50,380 nucleotides of DNA from Clostridium sp. MCC353 (GCF_018785315.1 NZ_WQPN01000014.1:1-50380), one strand, 5' to 3'; shown: positions 16,388 through 26,004, counted from the first letter of the stretch. The notes: generated by a model from the sequence alone, not told the origin. Made by a program: numbers and translations.

Positions 16388-18063
16388 AACAACAAAACAA
16401 ATTAAAAAACAGCGACGCAAAAGTAAAAATCATACCATTGGGCGGACTGGAACAAATCGGTATGAATATTACGGCATTTGAGTATGAGGACAGTATCATC
16501 GTGGTAGACTGCGGTCTTGCCTTCCCCAGCGACGACATGCTGGGAATCGACCTGTGCATACCGGATGTGACCTATCTGACACAGAATGCGGACAAGGTTA
16601 AGGGATTTGTAATCACCCACGGCCACGAGGACCATATCGGGGCCCTGCCTTACATTTTACAGAAAATCAACGCGCCGGTCTACGGCACAAAGCTGACCAT
16701 CGGCCTGATCGAGAACAAGCTGAAAGAGCATAATTTAATGAAATCCACCAAGAGAAAGGTGGTTAAACACGGACAGTCCATCAATTTAGGATGTTTCAGA
16801 ATTGAATTTGTCAAGATGAACCACAGCATCGCGGATGCGGCGGCCCTTGCCATTTTCACTCCTGCCGGAATCATCATCCATACAGGCGACTTTAAGATCG
16901 ATTATACTCCTGTATTCGGAGATTCTGCGGATTTGCAGCGTTTTGCTGAACTTGGAAAGAAAGGCGTGCTGGCCCTGATGTGCGACAGCACCAACGCGAT
17001 CCGCCCGGGATTCACCCAGTCGGAAAAGACGGTGGGAAAGACCTTCGACGCCATTTTCGCGGAGCACAAGAACAACCGTATTATTGTGGCCACCTTTGCT
17101 TCCAATGTGGACCGTGTGCAGCAGATCATCAACTCCGCCAACAAATACGGACGTAAGGTCGTTGTGGAAGGCCGGAGTATGGTCAATGTTATCGGCACCG
17201 CAAGTGAGCTGGGATATATCAACATTCCCGATGGAACCCTCATTGATATTGAACATTTAAAGAATTATCCGGATGAGCAGACCGTGCTGATCACCACGGG
17301 AAGCCAGGGAGAATCCATGGCTGCATTATCCCGTATGGCGGCCAGCATTCACAGAAAAGTATCCATTAAACCGGGGGACGTTGTAATTTTAAGTTCCACT
17401 CCCATACCGGGCAATGAAAAGGCCGTGTCAAAGGTTATCAATGAGCTGTCCATAAAAGGCGCTGAAGTTATTTTCCAGGATACCCATGTATCAGGACATG
17501 CCTGTCAGGAAGAGATTAAACTCTTATATTCCCTGATCCATCCGAAATATTCCATTCCGGTTCATGGTGAATACCGCCATCTGATGGCGCAGAAACAGCT
17601 TGCCATGTCCATGGGAATACCGAAAGAAGATGTGATCATCATGTCTTCCGGCGATGTGGTGGAATTAAATCACGACGCATGGAAAATAGCGGATCATGTT
17701 CAGGCAGGAGCGATCCTGGTTGACGGCCTGGGCGTAGGCGATGTTGGAAATATTGTATTACGGGATAGACAAAACCTGGCTCAGAATGGTATTATTGTGG
17801 TAGTTTTGACATTGGAGAAGTTCAGCAACCAGCTTCTGGCAGGTCCGGATATCGTATCGAGAGGATTTGTTTATGTTAGGGAATCCGAGGATCTTTTGGA
17901 TGAAGCAAGAGCCATTGTGGACGATGCGGTCCGCGACTGCCTGGAACGCCACGTGAATGACTGGGGCAAGATTAAGAACATTATCCGGGACAGTTTAAGT
18001 GATTTCCTTTGGAAGCGCATGAAACGGAATCCGATGATTTTACCGATTATTATGGAAATCTAG
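16384..18063 (+). CDS. rnj: Ribonuclease J
   Basis: RNase J is a metallo-beta-lactamase-fold 5' exonuclease and endonuclease that matures and degrades RNA. The 559-residue length is normal. The zinc motif H79-G-H81-E-D83-H84 is present, followed by the beta-CASP region (MCDSTNAIRPG, STPIPGNEKAVSKV) and the C-terminal domain. It starts with TTG at 16384 behind GGAGG at 16372 and overlaps the fur stop by four bases, which implies translational coupling. Whether it is J1 or J2 cannot be decided here. The gene ends normally before an mltG-like gene. Confidence 0.94.
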   Translation: MKQQNKLKNSDAKVKIIPLGGLEQIGMNITAFEYEDSIIVVDCGLAFPSDDMLGIDLCIPDVTYLTQNADKVKGFVITHGHEDHIGALPYILQKINAPVYGTKLTIGLIENKLKEHNLMKSTKRKVVKHGQSINLGCFRIEFVKMNHSIADAAALAIFTPAGIIIHTGDFKIDYTPVFGDSADLQRFAELGKKGVLALMCDSTNAIRPGFTQSEKTVGKTFDAIFAEHKNNRIIVATFASNVDRVQQIINSANKYGRKVVVEGRSMVNVIGTASELGYINIPDGTLIDIEHLKNYPDEQTVLITTGSQGESMAALSRMAASIHRKVSIKPGDVVILSSTPIPGNEKAVSKVINELSIKGAEVIFQDTHVSGHACQEEIKLLYSLIHPKYSIPVHGEYRHLMAQKQLAMSMGIPKEDVIIMSSGDVVELNHDAWKIADHVQAGAILVDGLGVGDVGNIVLRDRQNLAQNGIIVVVLTLEKFSNQLLAGPDIVSRGFVYVRESEDLLDEARAIVDDAVRDCLERHVNDWGKIKNIIRDSLSDFLWKRMKRNPMILPIIMEI

Positions 18064-18124
18064 GATGTGGATGTAGATTGCTTTTTGGCAGCAGGAAACA
18101 GGACGCAGGAATTGAGGAAGATAT

Positions 18125-18526
18125 ATGAGCAGGGCGACGAAAGAAATTAACAGAATAACGGGAACGATCATCAGCGTTTCGGGAAAGCTGATCGTTTATG
18201 CATTGGTGATTTTGCTGCTGTATGAAGGCGCCAGCAAGGGCTTTGCCTTTGGGCATGAGATATTTGACCCGGTGCCTGTGGCAGCCGCCCCTGGTATTGA
18301 TAAGAAGATAACCATTCCCGAGGATACGTCGGTTTCCGAAGCAGCGGATCTGCTGTTGGAAAAAGGCCTGATTAACAACAAATATACTTTTATCATTCAA
18401 AGCAAATTTTATGATTATGAGATCAATCCGGGAGACTACACTCTCAATACCTCCATGACATCCAAAGAGATGCTGGCGCAGATTAATGAGGCACCGGAAG
18501 AGGAAGAGACAGATGATAGTAAATGA
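18125..18526 (+). CDS. MltG/YceG-like protein lacking the catalytic domain
   Basis: The 133-residue protein has one N-terminal membrane segment (about 22-42). A domain follows resembling the LysM-like N-terminal part of the endolytic transglycosylase MltG (TIPEDTSVSEAADLLLEKGLINN, then YEINPGDYTLNTSMTSKEML). MltG proteins are about 330 residues with a catalytic Glu in the C-terminal domain; that part is absent and the stop is clean. The position matches yrrL (mltG) in Bacillus, just before the trmR homologue. It may be a non-catalytic regulator, as short forms are common in clostridia. It overlaps trmR by 14 bases. Confidence 0.8.
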   Translation: MSRATKEINRITGTIISVSGKLIVYALVILLLYEGASKGFAFGHEIFDPVPVAAAPGIDKKITIPEDTSVSEAADLLLEKGLINNKYTFIIQSKFYDYEINPGDYTLNTSMTSKEMLAQINEAPEEEETDDSK

Positions 18527-19178
18527 GCGGATCAGGGACTATTTAAGGTCCTTAGACAGCGGGAACGGAGAACTTTGTGATGCCATTGCAAAAGAAGCAG
18601 TGGCATCTTATATTCCCATCATTAAAAAGGAAACGGAAAGCCTGTTAAAGACCATGGTGGCGGCAAAACAGCCCCGGGCCATTTTAGAAGTGGGAACGGC
18701 GGTGGGTTATTCCGCGCTGCTGATGAGCCGCGTGATGCCCAAAGACTGCCATATCACCACCATAGAAAAATATGAACCCAGAATCCCCGCTGCAAAAGAG
18801 AATTTTAAGAAGGCCGGGGAGGAAGAGCGGATTACCTTGTTGGAAGGAGATGCCGAGGAGATTTTAAAGCGGCTGGAAGGGCCTTTTGATTTCATCTTTA
18901 TGGATGCGGCTAAGGGTCAGTATATCCACTGGCTGCCTTCTGTTTTAAGGCTGCTTTCTGAGGGCGGAATCCTGTTTTCCGACAATGTGCTCCAGGACGG
19001 GGACATTGTGGAATCCAGATACGCGGTGGAGAGGAGAAACAGGACGATCCACAGCCGGATGAGGGAGTATCTGTACACATTAACGCATATGGAAGAACTG
19101 GAAACATCGTTGATCCCCATTGGGGATGGTGTCACCATCAGCGTTTTAAAAAACAGGTTGAATGAGAGGAACACATGA
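18513..19178 (+). CDS. trmR: SAM-dependent O-methyltransferase, TrmR-like
   Basis: The 221-residue protein is a family 3 O-methyltransferase: ILEVGTAVGYSALLM binds SAM and FIFMDAAKGQY holds the metal-binding Asp. In Bacillus the homologue YrrM (TrmR) methylates 5-hydroxyuridine 34 of tRNA to 5-methoxyuridine, and the U32 proteins YrrN/YrrO make the hydroxyuridine. The U32 gene follows here with a four-base overlap, so the tRNA role is likely. ATG 18513 is chosen because GAGGAAGAG precedes it and the family starts MIVNERIRDYL-like. The ATG at 18486 lies inside the previous gene. Confidence 0.87.
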   Translation: MIVNERIRDYLRSLDSGNGELCDAIAKEAVASYIPIIKKETESLLKTMVAAKQPRAILEVGTAVGYSALLMSRVMPKDCHITTIEKYEPRIPAAKENFKKAGEEERITLLEGDAEEILKRLEGPFDFIFMDAAKGQYIHWLPSVLRLLSEGGILFSDNVLQDGDIVESRYAVERRNRTIHSRMREYLYTLTHMEELETSLIPIGDGVTISVLKNRLNERNT

Positions 19179-20404
19179 GAAAGACTGAATTACTGATACC
19201 GGCCGGAAGCCTGGACGTATTGAAAACCGCTGTGATTTACGGGGCGGACGCCGTCTATCTGGGCGGTGAAGCGTTTGGACTCCGCGCCAAGGCCAAGAAT
19301 TTTACCAATGAAGAGATTAAAGAAGGAATTGCCTTTGCCCATGAAAAAGGGGTAAAGGTTTATATAACTGCCAACATTCTGGCCCATAATGAGGATTTGT
19401 CCGGGGTGGAGGCTTATTTTGAAGAGCTGAAGGAGATACGTCCCGACGCGCTGATCATTTCGGATCCGGGTGTTTTTATGATCGCGAAAAAGGTGCTGCC
19501 CGATATGGAGATTCATATCAGCACCCAGGCTAACAATACCAATTACGGGACTTACCTGTTCTGGTATCAGCAGGGGGCAAAGAGGGTGGTTACGGCCAGG
19601 GAGTTATCTCTTGCGGAAATTAAGGAGATCAGAAGCCGGATACCTGAGGATATGGAGATTGAAAGCTTTATTCATGGGGCCATGTGCATTTCCTATTCAG
19701 GGAGATGCCTGCTCAGCAATTTCTTTACGGGAAGGGACGCCAACCAGGGCGCCTGCACCCATCCATGCCGCTGGAAATACAGCATTGTGGAAGAAACCAG
19801 GCCGGGCGAGTATATGCCTGTGTATGAGAATGAGCGGGGAACCTATATCTTTAATTCCAAGGACTTGTGCATGATTGAGCACATTCCGGAGATGATCGAT
19901 GCGGGAATCGACAGTTTTAAAATCGAAGGGCGGATGAAGACCGCGCTATATGTGGCAACGGTAGCCAGAACTTACCGGAAAGCCATTGACGACTACCTGA
20001 AAGACCCCAAACTCTATCAGGACAATCTGGAATGGTATAAGTCGGAGATCGGCAAATGCACCTACCGGGAATTTACCACAGGCTTTTATTTTGGAAAACC
20101 TGATTCCACAACCCAGATTTATGACAACAACACGTATGTGAAAAATTATACCTATCTTGGGACTGCGGAACCTTCCGACAGGGAAGGGCTTGTCAGGATC
20201 GAGCAGAAGAATAAGTTCTCTGTGGGTGAAGAGATTGAAATCATGAAGCCGGACGGCAGCAATGTTCCTGTGACTGTGAAGGCAATCTATGATGAAGAGG
20301 GGAACCAGCAGGAGAGCGCGCCCCATCCTAAGCAGATTTTGTATGTGGATTTGGGGACGGAAGTGAATCCGTTCGATATTCTGAGGCGGAGCGAGATGGA
20401 ATAG
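19175..20404 (+). CDS. Peptidase U32 family protein (TrhP-like, tRNA hydroxylation)
   Basis: The 409-residue protein has the U32 signature ESFIHGAMCISYSGRC with conserved cysteines and the later CTHPCRW, consistent with an iron-sulfur cluster. The start ELLIPAGSLDVLKTAVIYGADAVYLGG (positions about 4-30) is canonical. Family members are better known as prephenate-dependent tRNA U34 hydroxylases than as peptidases. It overlaps trmR by four bases (ATGA), and together they would make 5-methoxyuridine. Bacillus has two such genes; only one is here, so the smaller TrhP1 partner is absent from the window. Confidence 0.92.
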   Translation: MRKTELLIPAGSLDVLKTAVIYGADAVYLGGEAFGLRAKAKNFTNEEIKEGIAFAHEKGVKVYITANILAHNEDLSGVEAYFEELKEIRPDALIISDPGVFMIAKKVLPDMEIHISTQANNTNYGTYLFWYQQGAKRVVTARELSLAEIKEIRSRIPEDMEIESFIHGAMCISYSGRCLLSNFFTGRDANQGACTHPCRWKYSIVEETRPGEYMPVYENERGTYIFNSKDLCMIEHIPEMIDAGIDSFKIEGRMKTALYVATVARTYRKAIDDYLKDPKLYQDNLEWYKSEIGKCTYREFTTGFYFGKPDSTTQIYDNNTYVKNYTYLGTAEPSDREGLVRIEQKNKFSVGEEIEIMKPDGSNVPVTVKAIYDEEGNQQESAPHPKQILYVDLGTEVNPFDILRRSEME

Positions 20405-20416
20405 AGGGCAGGATGC

Positions 20417-20487
20417 GTGAAGGGATTTACATGAAGCGTGAAGGGATTTTTAAAAATCCCTTCACGCTTTCATGTAAATCCCTTCAC
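20417..20487. repeat. Palindromic repeat, family member C (71 bases)
   Basis: The element is palindromic over its full length with one inserted base. It has outer arms GTGAAGGGATTTACATGAA and inner arms GCGTGAAGGGATTTTT around the centre. Arm words (ATGTAAATCCC, TTCACSCTTT) match the palindromes at 202-257 and 518-573. It follows the U32 gene closely and may also act as its terminator, although no clean T-run follows. Confidence 0.8.
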
Positions 20488-20511
20488 ACTTCATGTTAAA
20501 TCCTGTATAAT
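20483..20511 (+). promoter_or_regulatory. Promoter of the YdcF-like gene, using the palindrome's edge
   Basis: TTCACA (20483-20488) and TATAAT (20506-20511) have 17-base spacing. The -35 box lies in the last bases of palindrome C, so the repeat may have supplied part of this promoter. Confidence 0.5.
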
Positions 20512-20547
20512 ACCTGAAAGAGAACCAACTTATGGAGGTGAATGCCT

Positions 20548-21375
20548 GTGCTCGTATGGATTTTAGGAATTGGCGCAGTGATCTGCGTGATCTATTATTT
20601 AATCATCATTATTTATTCCGGAATTGCGACGTCGTTCGCGTTTATCTGGCTGTTTTTTGCGGCCAGCCTGGGATTTCTGGCTTATGGGGAACACTACTAC
20701 AGGCTGAATCCCAAGCGGGTGCCTCTTTGGCTTCCTGTGTCGATCACCACGTTCTGTCTGGCCGGGTTAGTGATTTTTGCTGTGGTAGAAGTTCTTGTGT
20801 TCACCGGCGTTGCCGGAAGCACCAGGGAGAATCTGGATTATGTGATCGTTTTAGGCGCAAAAGTAAAACCGGACGGGATCAGCAATTCTTTAAAGAAACG
20901 GCTGGATAAGGCGATTGAGTATGCGGAGCAGAACCCGGACACTGTTCTGATTTTATCCGGAGGCCAGGGAAGTGACGAGCCGGCCAGTGAGGCGGAAGTG
21001 ATGTATGCTTATCTCCAGTATAATGGAGTGGATCCTGAACATATGGTCATGGAAGACCGTTCCACCAGCACCCTGGAGAATATTGCCTACAGCAAGGTAT
21101 TGATCGACAGGCTGCAGGAAGAAAAAAGGAAAGAAGCCATGAAACACCGCCTGCCGGTGGGGCCGGGCAATGTGGAGATGGCAGAGGAAAAGCCGCTTGA
21201 GATCGGCATTTTAACCAGCAATTTCCATGTGTTCAGAGCCCAGCAGATTGCGAAAAAATGGGGAATCACCCATGTGAGCGGCATCGCATCCGGGTCTGAT
21301 CCGGTTTTATTCGTCCATCTTTGCGTCAGAGAGTGTCTGGCGATATTAAAAGATAAATTAGTGGGCAACATGTAA
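20548..21375 (+). CDS. YdcF/ElyC/SanA family membrane protein (DUF218)
   Basis: The N-terminal part has three or four membrane segments (to about residue 90). A DUF218 domain follows with VIVLGAKVKPDGISNSLKKRLDKAIEY, LILSGGQG and MEDRSTSTLENIAYSK, all family marks, and then TSNFHVFRAQQIAKKWG. Relatives affect envelope permeability or polyprenyl carrier use, but the reaction is unknown. GTG 20548 is preferred over ATG 20542 because GGAGG at 20534-20538 is 9 bases away from it and only 3 from the ATG. It stands alone with its own promoter. Confidence 0.85.
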   Translation: MLVWILGIGAVICVIYYLIIIIYSGIATSFAFIWLFFAASLGFLAYGEHYYRLNPKRVPLWLPVSITTFCLAGLVIFAVVEVLVFTGVAGSTRENLDYVIVLGAKVKPDGISNSLKKRLDKAIEYAEQNPDTVLILSGGQGSDEPASEAEVMYAYLQYNGVDPEHMVMEDRSTSTLENIAYSKVLIDRLQEEKRKEAMKHRLPVGPGNVEMAEEKPLEIGILTSNFHVFRAQQIAKKWGITHVSGIASGSDPVLFVHLCVRECLAILKDKLVGNM

Positions 21376-21416
21376 TTAGATGAATTGAATAGAAAGCAGT
21401 AAAGAGAGGCATGTCA

Positions 21417-24338
21417 ATGAGTAAATTAGAAGAATTAACAACCTATCGTTTATTGGAAAAGAGAAGGTTAGAAGAGATCAATTCCACGGGTATGATATTG
21501 GAGCATATAAAAAGCGGCGCCCGGTTATTTCTGATCTCAAATGAGGATGAAAATAAGGTATTTAACATCGGGTTCCGCACCCCGCCGTCCGACAGCACAG
21601 GAGTTCCCCATATCTTGGAGCACAGCGTGCTCTGCGGATCGGCCAAATTTTCCGTAAAAGATCCCTTTGTGGAGCTGGTAAAGGGTTCTTTAAACACCTT
21701 TTTGAACGCTATGACCTATCCTGACAAGACGGTTTATCCGGTTGCAAGCTGTAATGATAAGGACTTCCAGAACCTGATGGACGTCTATATGGACGCCGTT
21801 CTGCATCCCAATATCTATAAGGAAGAAAAGATCTTTATGCAGGAGGGGTGGCATTATGAATTGGAGGAGGCGGATCAGCCGCTGATTTATAATGGAGTCG
21901 TATATAACGAGATGAAGGGAGCATTTTCTTCACCGGAAAGCGTGCTGGACCGGTTTACCAGAAAGGTTTTGTTCCCCGACACCTGTTATGGATTTGAATC
22001 AGGGGGCGACCCTTCGGAAATCCCCAATTTGACCTATGAAGAGTTCCTTAATTTTCACAGAAAATATTATCATCCGTCCAACAGCTATATCTACCTCTAC
22101 GGGGACATGGATATGGCGGAAAAGCTGGAATGGCTGGACCGGGAGTATTTGAGCCATTATGATAAGGCAGAAATTGACTCGGAAATCAGGATGCAGAAGC
22201 CGTTTGAAAAACCGGTGGAGGAAACGATTTATTATTCTATCACGGATGAAGAATCAGAAGAAGGGGCGACGTATCTGTCCGTCAGCGATGTGGTGGGAAC
22301 CGATTTGGATCCCAAGCTCTATATCGCATTCCAGATTCTGGAGTATACGCTGATCGACGCACCGGGAGCTCCGCTGAAACAGGCCCTCTTAGACGCAGGA
22401 ATCGGACAGGATATATTGGGCGGGTATGACAGCGGTATTTTACAGCCTTATTTTTCTGTGGTAGCGAAAAATGCGGAAAAAGAGCAAAAAGGGGAATTCC
22501 TGGCTGTTTTAAAGGGAACCCTGCGCAAGCTGGCGGATCAGGGAATTGACAGGAAAATCTTGAAAGCAGGTCTTAATTATTACGAATTCCGTTACCGGGA
22601 AGCCGATTATGGTTCTGCCCCCAGCGGATTGATGTATGGCCTCCAGTGTCTGGACAGCTGGCTCTACGACGGTGATCCCATGATGCATCTGGAGTATGAG
22701 GACACCTTTGAATATTTGAAAAAAGCGGTGGATGAAGGATATTTTGAAAATCTGATCCGTGAATATCTGCTGGATAATCCCTTTGAGGCCGTAATTGCCG
22801 TCTGCCCTAAGAAAAACCTGACGGCAGAAGAGGAGATCAAACTGTCTGAGAAAATGGCCGCTTATAAAGCCTCTTTGAGTAAGGAGGAAATGGAACGTCT
22901 GGTGAAGCAGACAAAAGAATTAAAACTTTATCAGGAAACCCCGTCCACCCAGGAAGAACTGTCTGTCATCCCTCTGCTTTCCAGGGAAGATATCGGCAGG
23001 GAGCCGGAGAAACTGATCTGGGAGGAAAAAGAGGTGGATGGAGTCAAGGTGATCCACCACGAGATGTTCACATCGGAAATCGGATACCTGAGGATTTTGT
23101 TCAATACCAACCGGGTGCCGGTGGAAGACCTGCCTTACGTTGGACTGTTAAAATCAGTTTTGGGCTATGTGGATACGGAACACTATAATTATACAGATCT
23201 TTCCAGTGAAATCTATTTAAACAGCGGCGGAATCAGTTTTTCCGTCACCTCTTATCCGAATCTGAGGGAACCGGAGAATTTCTTTGGAGTTTTTCAGGCC
23301 AGCGCTAAAGTGATGTATGATAAGCTGGAATTTGGATTTGATATGATTCGGGAAATCCTGCTGAATTCCAAGCTGGGCGATGAAAAACGGCTGGGAGAGA
23401 TTCTGGGAGAATGCAAGTCCAGGTCCAAGATGAAGCTGGAGGGAAGCTTCCATTCAGCGGCGGTGGCGAGAGCGACTTCTTATTTCTCACCGGTTTCTTC
23501 CTTTAATGATATAACCGGTGGCGTGGGATATTATGAATTCCTGGAGCGCACCGTTAAGGAATATGAGAGCAATAAGAAAGGGCTGATTAAAAAGCTGGAA
23601 GAGGTGGCCCAAAAGCTGTTTACTTCGGACAACATGCTGATCAGTTATACGGCGGATGAAAACGGATATTCCTATCTGCCAAAGGCGCTGCGGAGTTTAA
23701 AAAACAGCCTGCCCATGGGGAATGGAGCCATTTACCCATATAAGTTTGAGGCGGGAAATAAAAACGAAGGTTTTACAACCGCTTCCCAGGTCAATTATGT
23801 GGCCCGGTGCGGCAGTTTCCGGGATAAATTCGCCTATACGGGGGCCCTTAGAATTCTGAAAGTGATTTTAAGCTATGACTATCTGTGGATCAATCTGCGG
23901 GTAAAGGGCGGCGCTTATGGCTGCATGAGCGGTTTTGGACGTTCGGGCGAAGGATATCTGGTCTCCTACCGGGATCCGAATTTGAAAGAGACAGACGTTA
24001 TCTATGAGGGAATACCGGAATACCTGGAACATTTTGATATTGACGAACGGGATATGACCAAATATGTGATCGGCACCATCAGCGATCTGGATATCCCATA
24101 TCCGCCTTCCAGCAAAGGTTCCAGAGGGCTGTCCGCCTATCTTTCAGGCGTGACGCCGGAGATGATGAAGGAAGAGAGAATGCAGATTCTTGATGCCACT
24201 CAGGAAGATATCAGAAAGCTGGCCGGGCTTGTTAAGGCTGTGCTGGATACAAAAAGCCTGTGTGTCATCGGAAACAAAGATAAAATAGAAGCTGAGCGGC
24301 CGTTATTCAAAGAGGTGAAAAATCTCTATCATTCGTAA
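21417..24338 (+). CDS. M16C family insulinase-type peptidase (presequence protease-like)
   Basis: The 973-residue protein has the inverted zinc motif H65-I-L-E68-H69 and the later glutamate in the ENGVVYNEMKG-type region (YNGVVYNEMKG near residue 165). It consists of two M16 halves; the second half is inactive and ends in the region containing RVKGGAYGC. This is the one-chain M16C type (PreP/Cym1-like), which degrades short peptides; bacterial members are cytoplasmic and no signal peptide is seen. ATG 21417 follows AGAGAGG (21402-21408) at 8 bases, while ATG 21411 is too close. Era follows 30 bases later. Confidence 0.93.
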   Translation: MSKLEELTTYRLLEKRRLEEINSTGMILEHIKSGARLFLISNEDENKVFNIGFRTPPSDSTGVPHILEHSVLCGSAKFSVKDPFVELVKGSLNTFLNAMTYPDKTVYPVASCNDKDFQNLMDVYMDAVLHPNIYKEEKIFMQEGWHYELEEADQPLIYNGVVYNEMKGAFSSPESVLDRFTRKVLFPDTCYGFESGGDPSEIPNLTYEEFLNFHRKYYHPSNSYIYLYGDMDMAEKLEWLDREYLSHYDKAEIDSEIRMQKPFEKPVEETIYYSITDEESEEGATYLSVSDVVGTDLDPKLYIAFQILEYTLIDAPGAPLKQALLDAGIGQDILGGYDSGILQPYFSVVAKNAEKEQKGEFLAVLKGTLRKLADQGIDRKILKAGLNYYEFRYREADYGSAPSGLMYGLQCLDSWLYDGDPMMHLEYEDTFEYLKKAVDEGYFENLIREYLLDNPFEAVIAVCPKKNLTAEEEIKLSEKMAAYKASLSKEEMERLVKQTKELKLYQETPSTQEELSVIPLLSREDIGREPEKLIWEEKEVDGVKVIHHEMFTSEIGYLRILFNTNRVPVEDLPYVGLLKSVLGYVDTEHYNYTDLSSEIYLNSGGISFSVTSYPNLREPENFFGVFQASAKVMYDKLEFGFDMIREILLNSKLGDEKRLGEILGECKSRSKMKLEGSFHSAAVARATSYFSPVSSFNDITGGVGYYEFLERTVKEYESNKKGLIKKLEEVAQKLFTSDNMLISYTADENGYSYLPKALRSLKNSLPMGNGAIYPYKFEAGNKNEGFTTASQVNYVARCGSFRDKFAYTGALRILKVILSYDYLWINLRVKGGAYGCMSGFGRSGEGYLVSYRDPNLKETDVIYEGIPEYLEHFDIDERDMTKYVIGTISDLDIPYPPSSKGSRGLSAYLSGVTPEMMKEERMQILDATQEDIRKLAGLVKAVLDTKSLCVIGNKDKIEAERPLFKEVKNLYHS

Positions 24339-24368
24339 GCTTTATAAAAATACAGATCGGGGTATGGA

Positions 24369-25274
24369 ATGGAAAACAATTTAAAATCAGGTTTTGTAAC
24401 ATTAATAGGAAGGCCGAATGTGGGAAAATCCACGCTGATGAACCATTTAATCGGCCAGAAAATCGCCATCACATCGGATAAGCCGCAGACCACCAGGAAC
24501 AGGATACAGACGGTTTATACGGATGAACGGGGACAGATCATATTTCTGGACACGCCGGGCATCCACAAAGCGAAAAACAAGCTGGGCGAGTATATGGTAA
24601 ATGTGGCGGAACACACGCTGAAGGAAGTGGACCTGATTCTGTGGCTGGTGGAGCCAACCACATTTATCGGAGCGGGAGAGCGGCACATTGCGGAGCAGCT
24701 GAATAAGGTGAATACGCCGGTGATTCTGGTCATCAACAAGATCGACACGGTGAAGAAGCAGGAGGATATCCTCACATTTATCGATACCTATAAGGATATC
24801 TGCAAGTTTGCGGAGATCGTGCCGGTATCGGCGCTGAAGGACAAGAACACGGACCTGATGACGGAATTGATTTTCAAATATCTGCCTTACGGGCCGCAGT
24901 TTTATGATGAGGATACGGTTACGGATCAGCCCATGCGCCAGATTGCGGCCGAACTGATCCGGGAAAAGGCCCTCCGCCTTCTCAATGACGAGATTCCCCA
25001 CGGGATCGCTGTCACCATTGAAGTGATGAAGGAGCGGGCCGACGGCATCATGGACATTGAAGCCAATATTGTCTGTGAGAGGGATTCCCATAAAGGGATC
25101 ATCATCGGAAAGGGCGGCAGTATGCTGAAAAAGATCGGAACTTCGGCGAGAAGGGAGATCGAGGACCTTCTGGAAATGCAGGTCAATTTAAAATTATGGG
25201 TAAAGGTGCGCAAGGAGTGGCGGGACAGCGAATTATATATGAAAAACTACGGTTATGATCCTAGGGATAATTAA
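24369..25274 (+). CDS. era: GTPase Era
   Basis: Era is a GTPase needed for 30S ribosome assembly and 16S rRNA maturation. The 301-residue protein shows G1 GRPNVGKS (14-21), the switch DTPG with following IHK, NKID, and SAL as G5. A C-terminal KH domain has GKGGSMLKKIG. Length and start agree with the family. RecO follows about 40 bases later, the common era-recO order in Firmicutes. No neighbouring ybeY is present. Confidence 0.96.
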   Translation: MENNLKSGFVTLIGRPNVGKSTLMNHLIGQKIAITSDKPQTTRNRIQTVYTDERGQIIFLDTPGIHKAKNKLGEYMVNVAEHTLKEVDLILWLVEPTTFIGAGERHIAEQLNKVNTPVILVINKIDTVKKQEDILTFIDTYKDICKFAEIVPVSALKDKNTDLMTELIFKYLPYGPQFYDEDTVTDQPMRQIAAELIREKALRLLNDEIPHGIAVTIEVMKERADGIMDIEANIVCERDSHKGIIIGKGGSMLKKIGTSARREIEDLLEMQVNLKLWVKVRKEWRDSELYMKNYGYDPRDN

Positions 25275-25315
25275 AGTGCGGGCGTGCAAAATGAAGCGCG
25301 CAGATGGGAGAAAAA

Positions 25316-25972
25316 GTGAGAGATGTTGTCAAGGTGACCGGCATGGTCATTAAATCGACTCCGGTGGGTGAGTTTGATAAACGTCTGGTGATTTTGTCCC
25401 GGGAACGGGGAAAGATCACCGCGTTTGCCAGAGGAGCCAAACGCCCTTCCAGCATGCTGATGGCTGCCAGCCGCCCATTTTCATTCGGGCAGTTTTCCCT
25501 TTTTGAAGGAAGGGACGCGTATAACCTGCAGTCGGCGGAAATCACCAATTATTTCGCCGACCTGGCTTTTGATATGGAAGGGGCCTGTTACGGATCCTAC
25601 TTTCTGGAGCTGGCCGATTATTACGCCAGGGAAAATATGGATGAAACCCTGCTCTTAAAGCTGGTTTACCAGTCCCTCAGGGCCCTGTTAAAAGAGGCCA
25701 TTCCCAACCCGTTGGTCCAGCGGGTGTTTGAATTGAAGGCGATGGTGATCAACGGGGAGTATACGGAGCATCCGCCCCGCAGGGCAGGGGATTCCACCAA
25801 TTATGCCTGGGAATTTGTAATCGCGTCTCCGATGGAGACTTTATATACCTTTACCCTGACCGATGAGGTGTTGAAGGAATTTGCCGCCTGCGTGGAGGAT
25901 AATAAGGCGAAATTCATTGACCGGACGTTTCATTCCCTGGATATATTAAAAACCTTAATTAATCCGGGCTAA
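25316..25972 (+). CDS. recO: DNA repair protein RecO
   Basis: RecO helps load RecA on SSB-covered DNA. The 218-residue protein has the N-terminal OB fold start VVKVTGMVIKSTPVGEFDKRL and the GKITAFARGAKRP motif, followed by the helical domain. The zinc-finger cysteines (CxxC...CxxC) present in many RecO proteins are missing, and the protein is a little short. GTG 25316 follows GGGAG at 25306-25310 and gives the usual start RDVVKVTG. ATG 25304 would add four residues but overlaps that site. Confidence 0.9.
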   Translation: MRDVVKVTGMVIKSTPVGEFDKRLVILSRERGKITAFARGAKRPSSMLMAASRPFSFGQFSLFEGRDAYNLQSAEITNYFADLAFDMEGACYGSYFLELADYYARENMDETLLLKLVYQSLRALLKEAIPNPLVQRVFELKAMVINGEYTEHPPRRAGDSTNYAWEFVIASPMETLYTFTLTDEVLKEFAACVEDNKAKFIDRTFHSLDILKTLINPG

Positions 25973-25975
25973 GTA

Positions 25976-26004
25976 TTGAAAATATTTGGAAAAGAAGGTA
26001 TAAT
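25976..26004 (+). promoter_or_regulatory. Promoter of the lipoprotein-glyQS unit
   Basis: TTGAAA (25976-25981) and TATAAT (25999-26004) have 17-base spacing, starting just after the recO stop. Confidence 0.65.

Noticed and set aside
18486-18512. Upstream ATG for trmR
   Set aside because: It lies inside the mltG-like gene and adds a basic stretch absent from the family.
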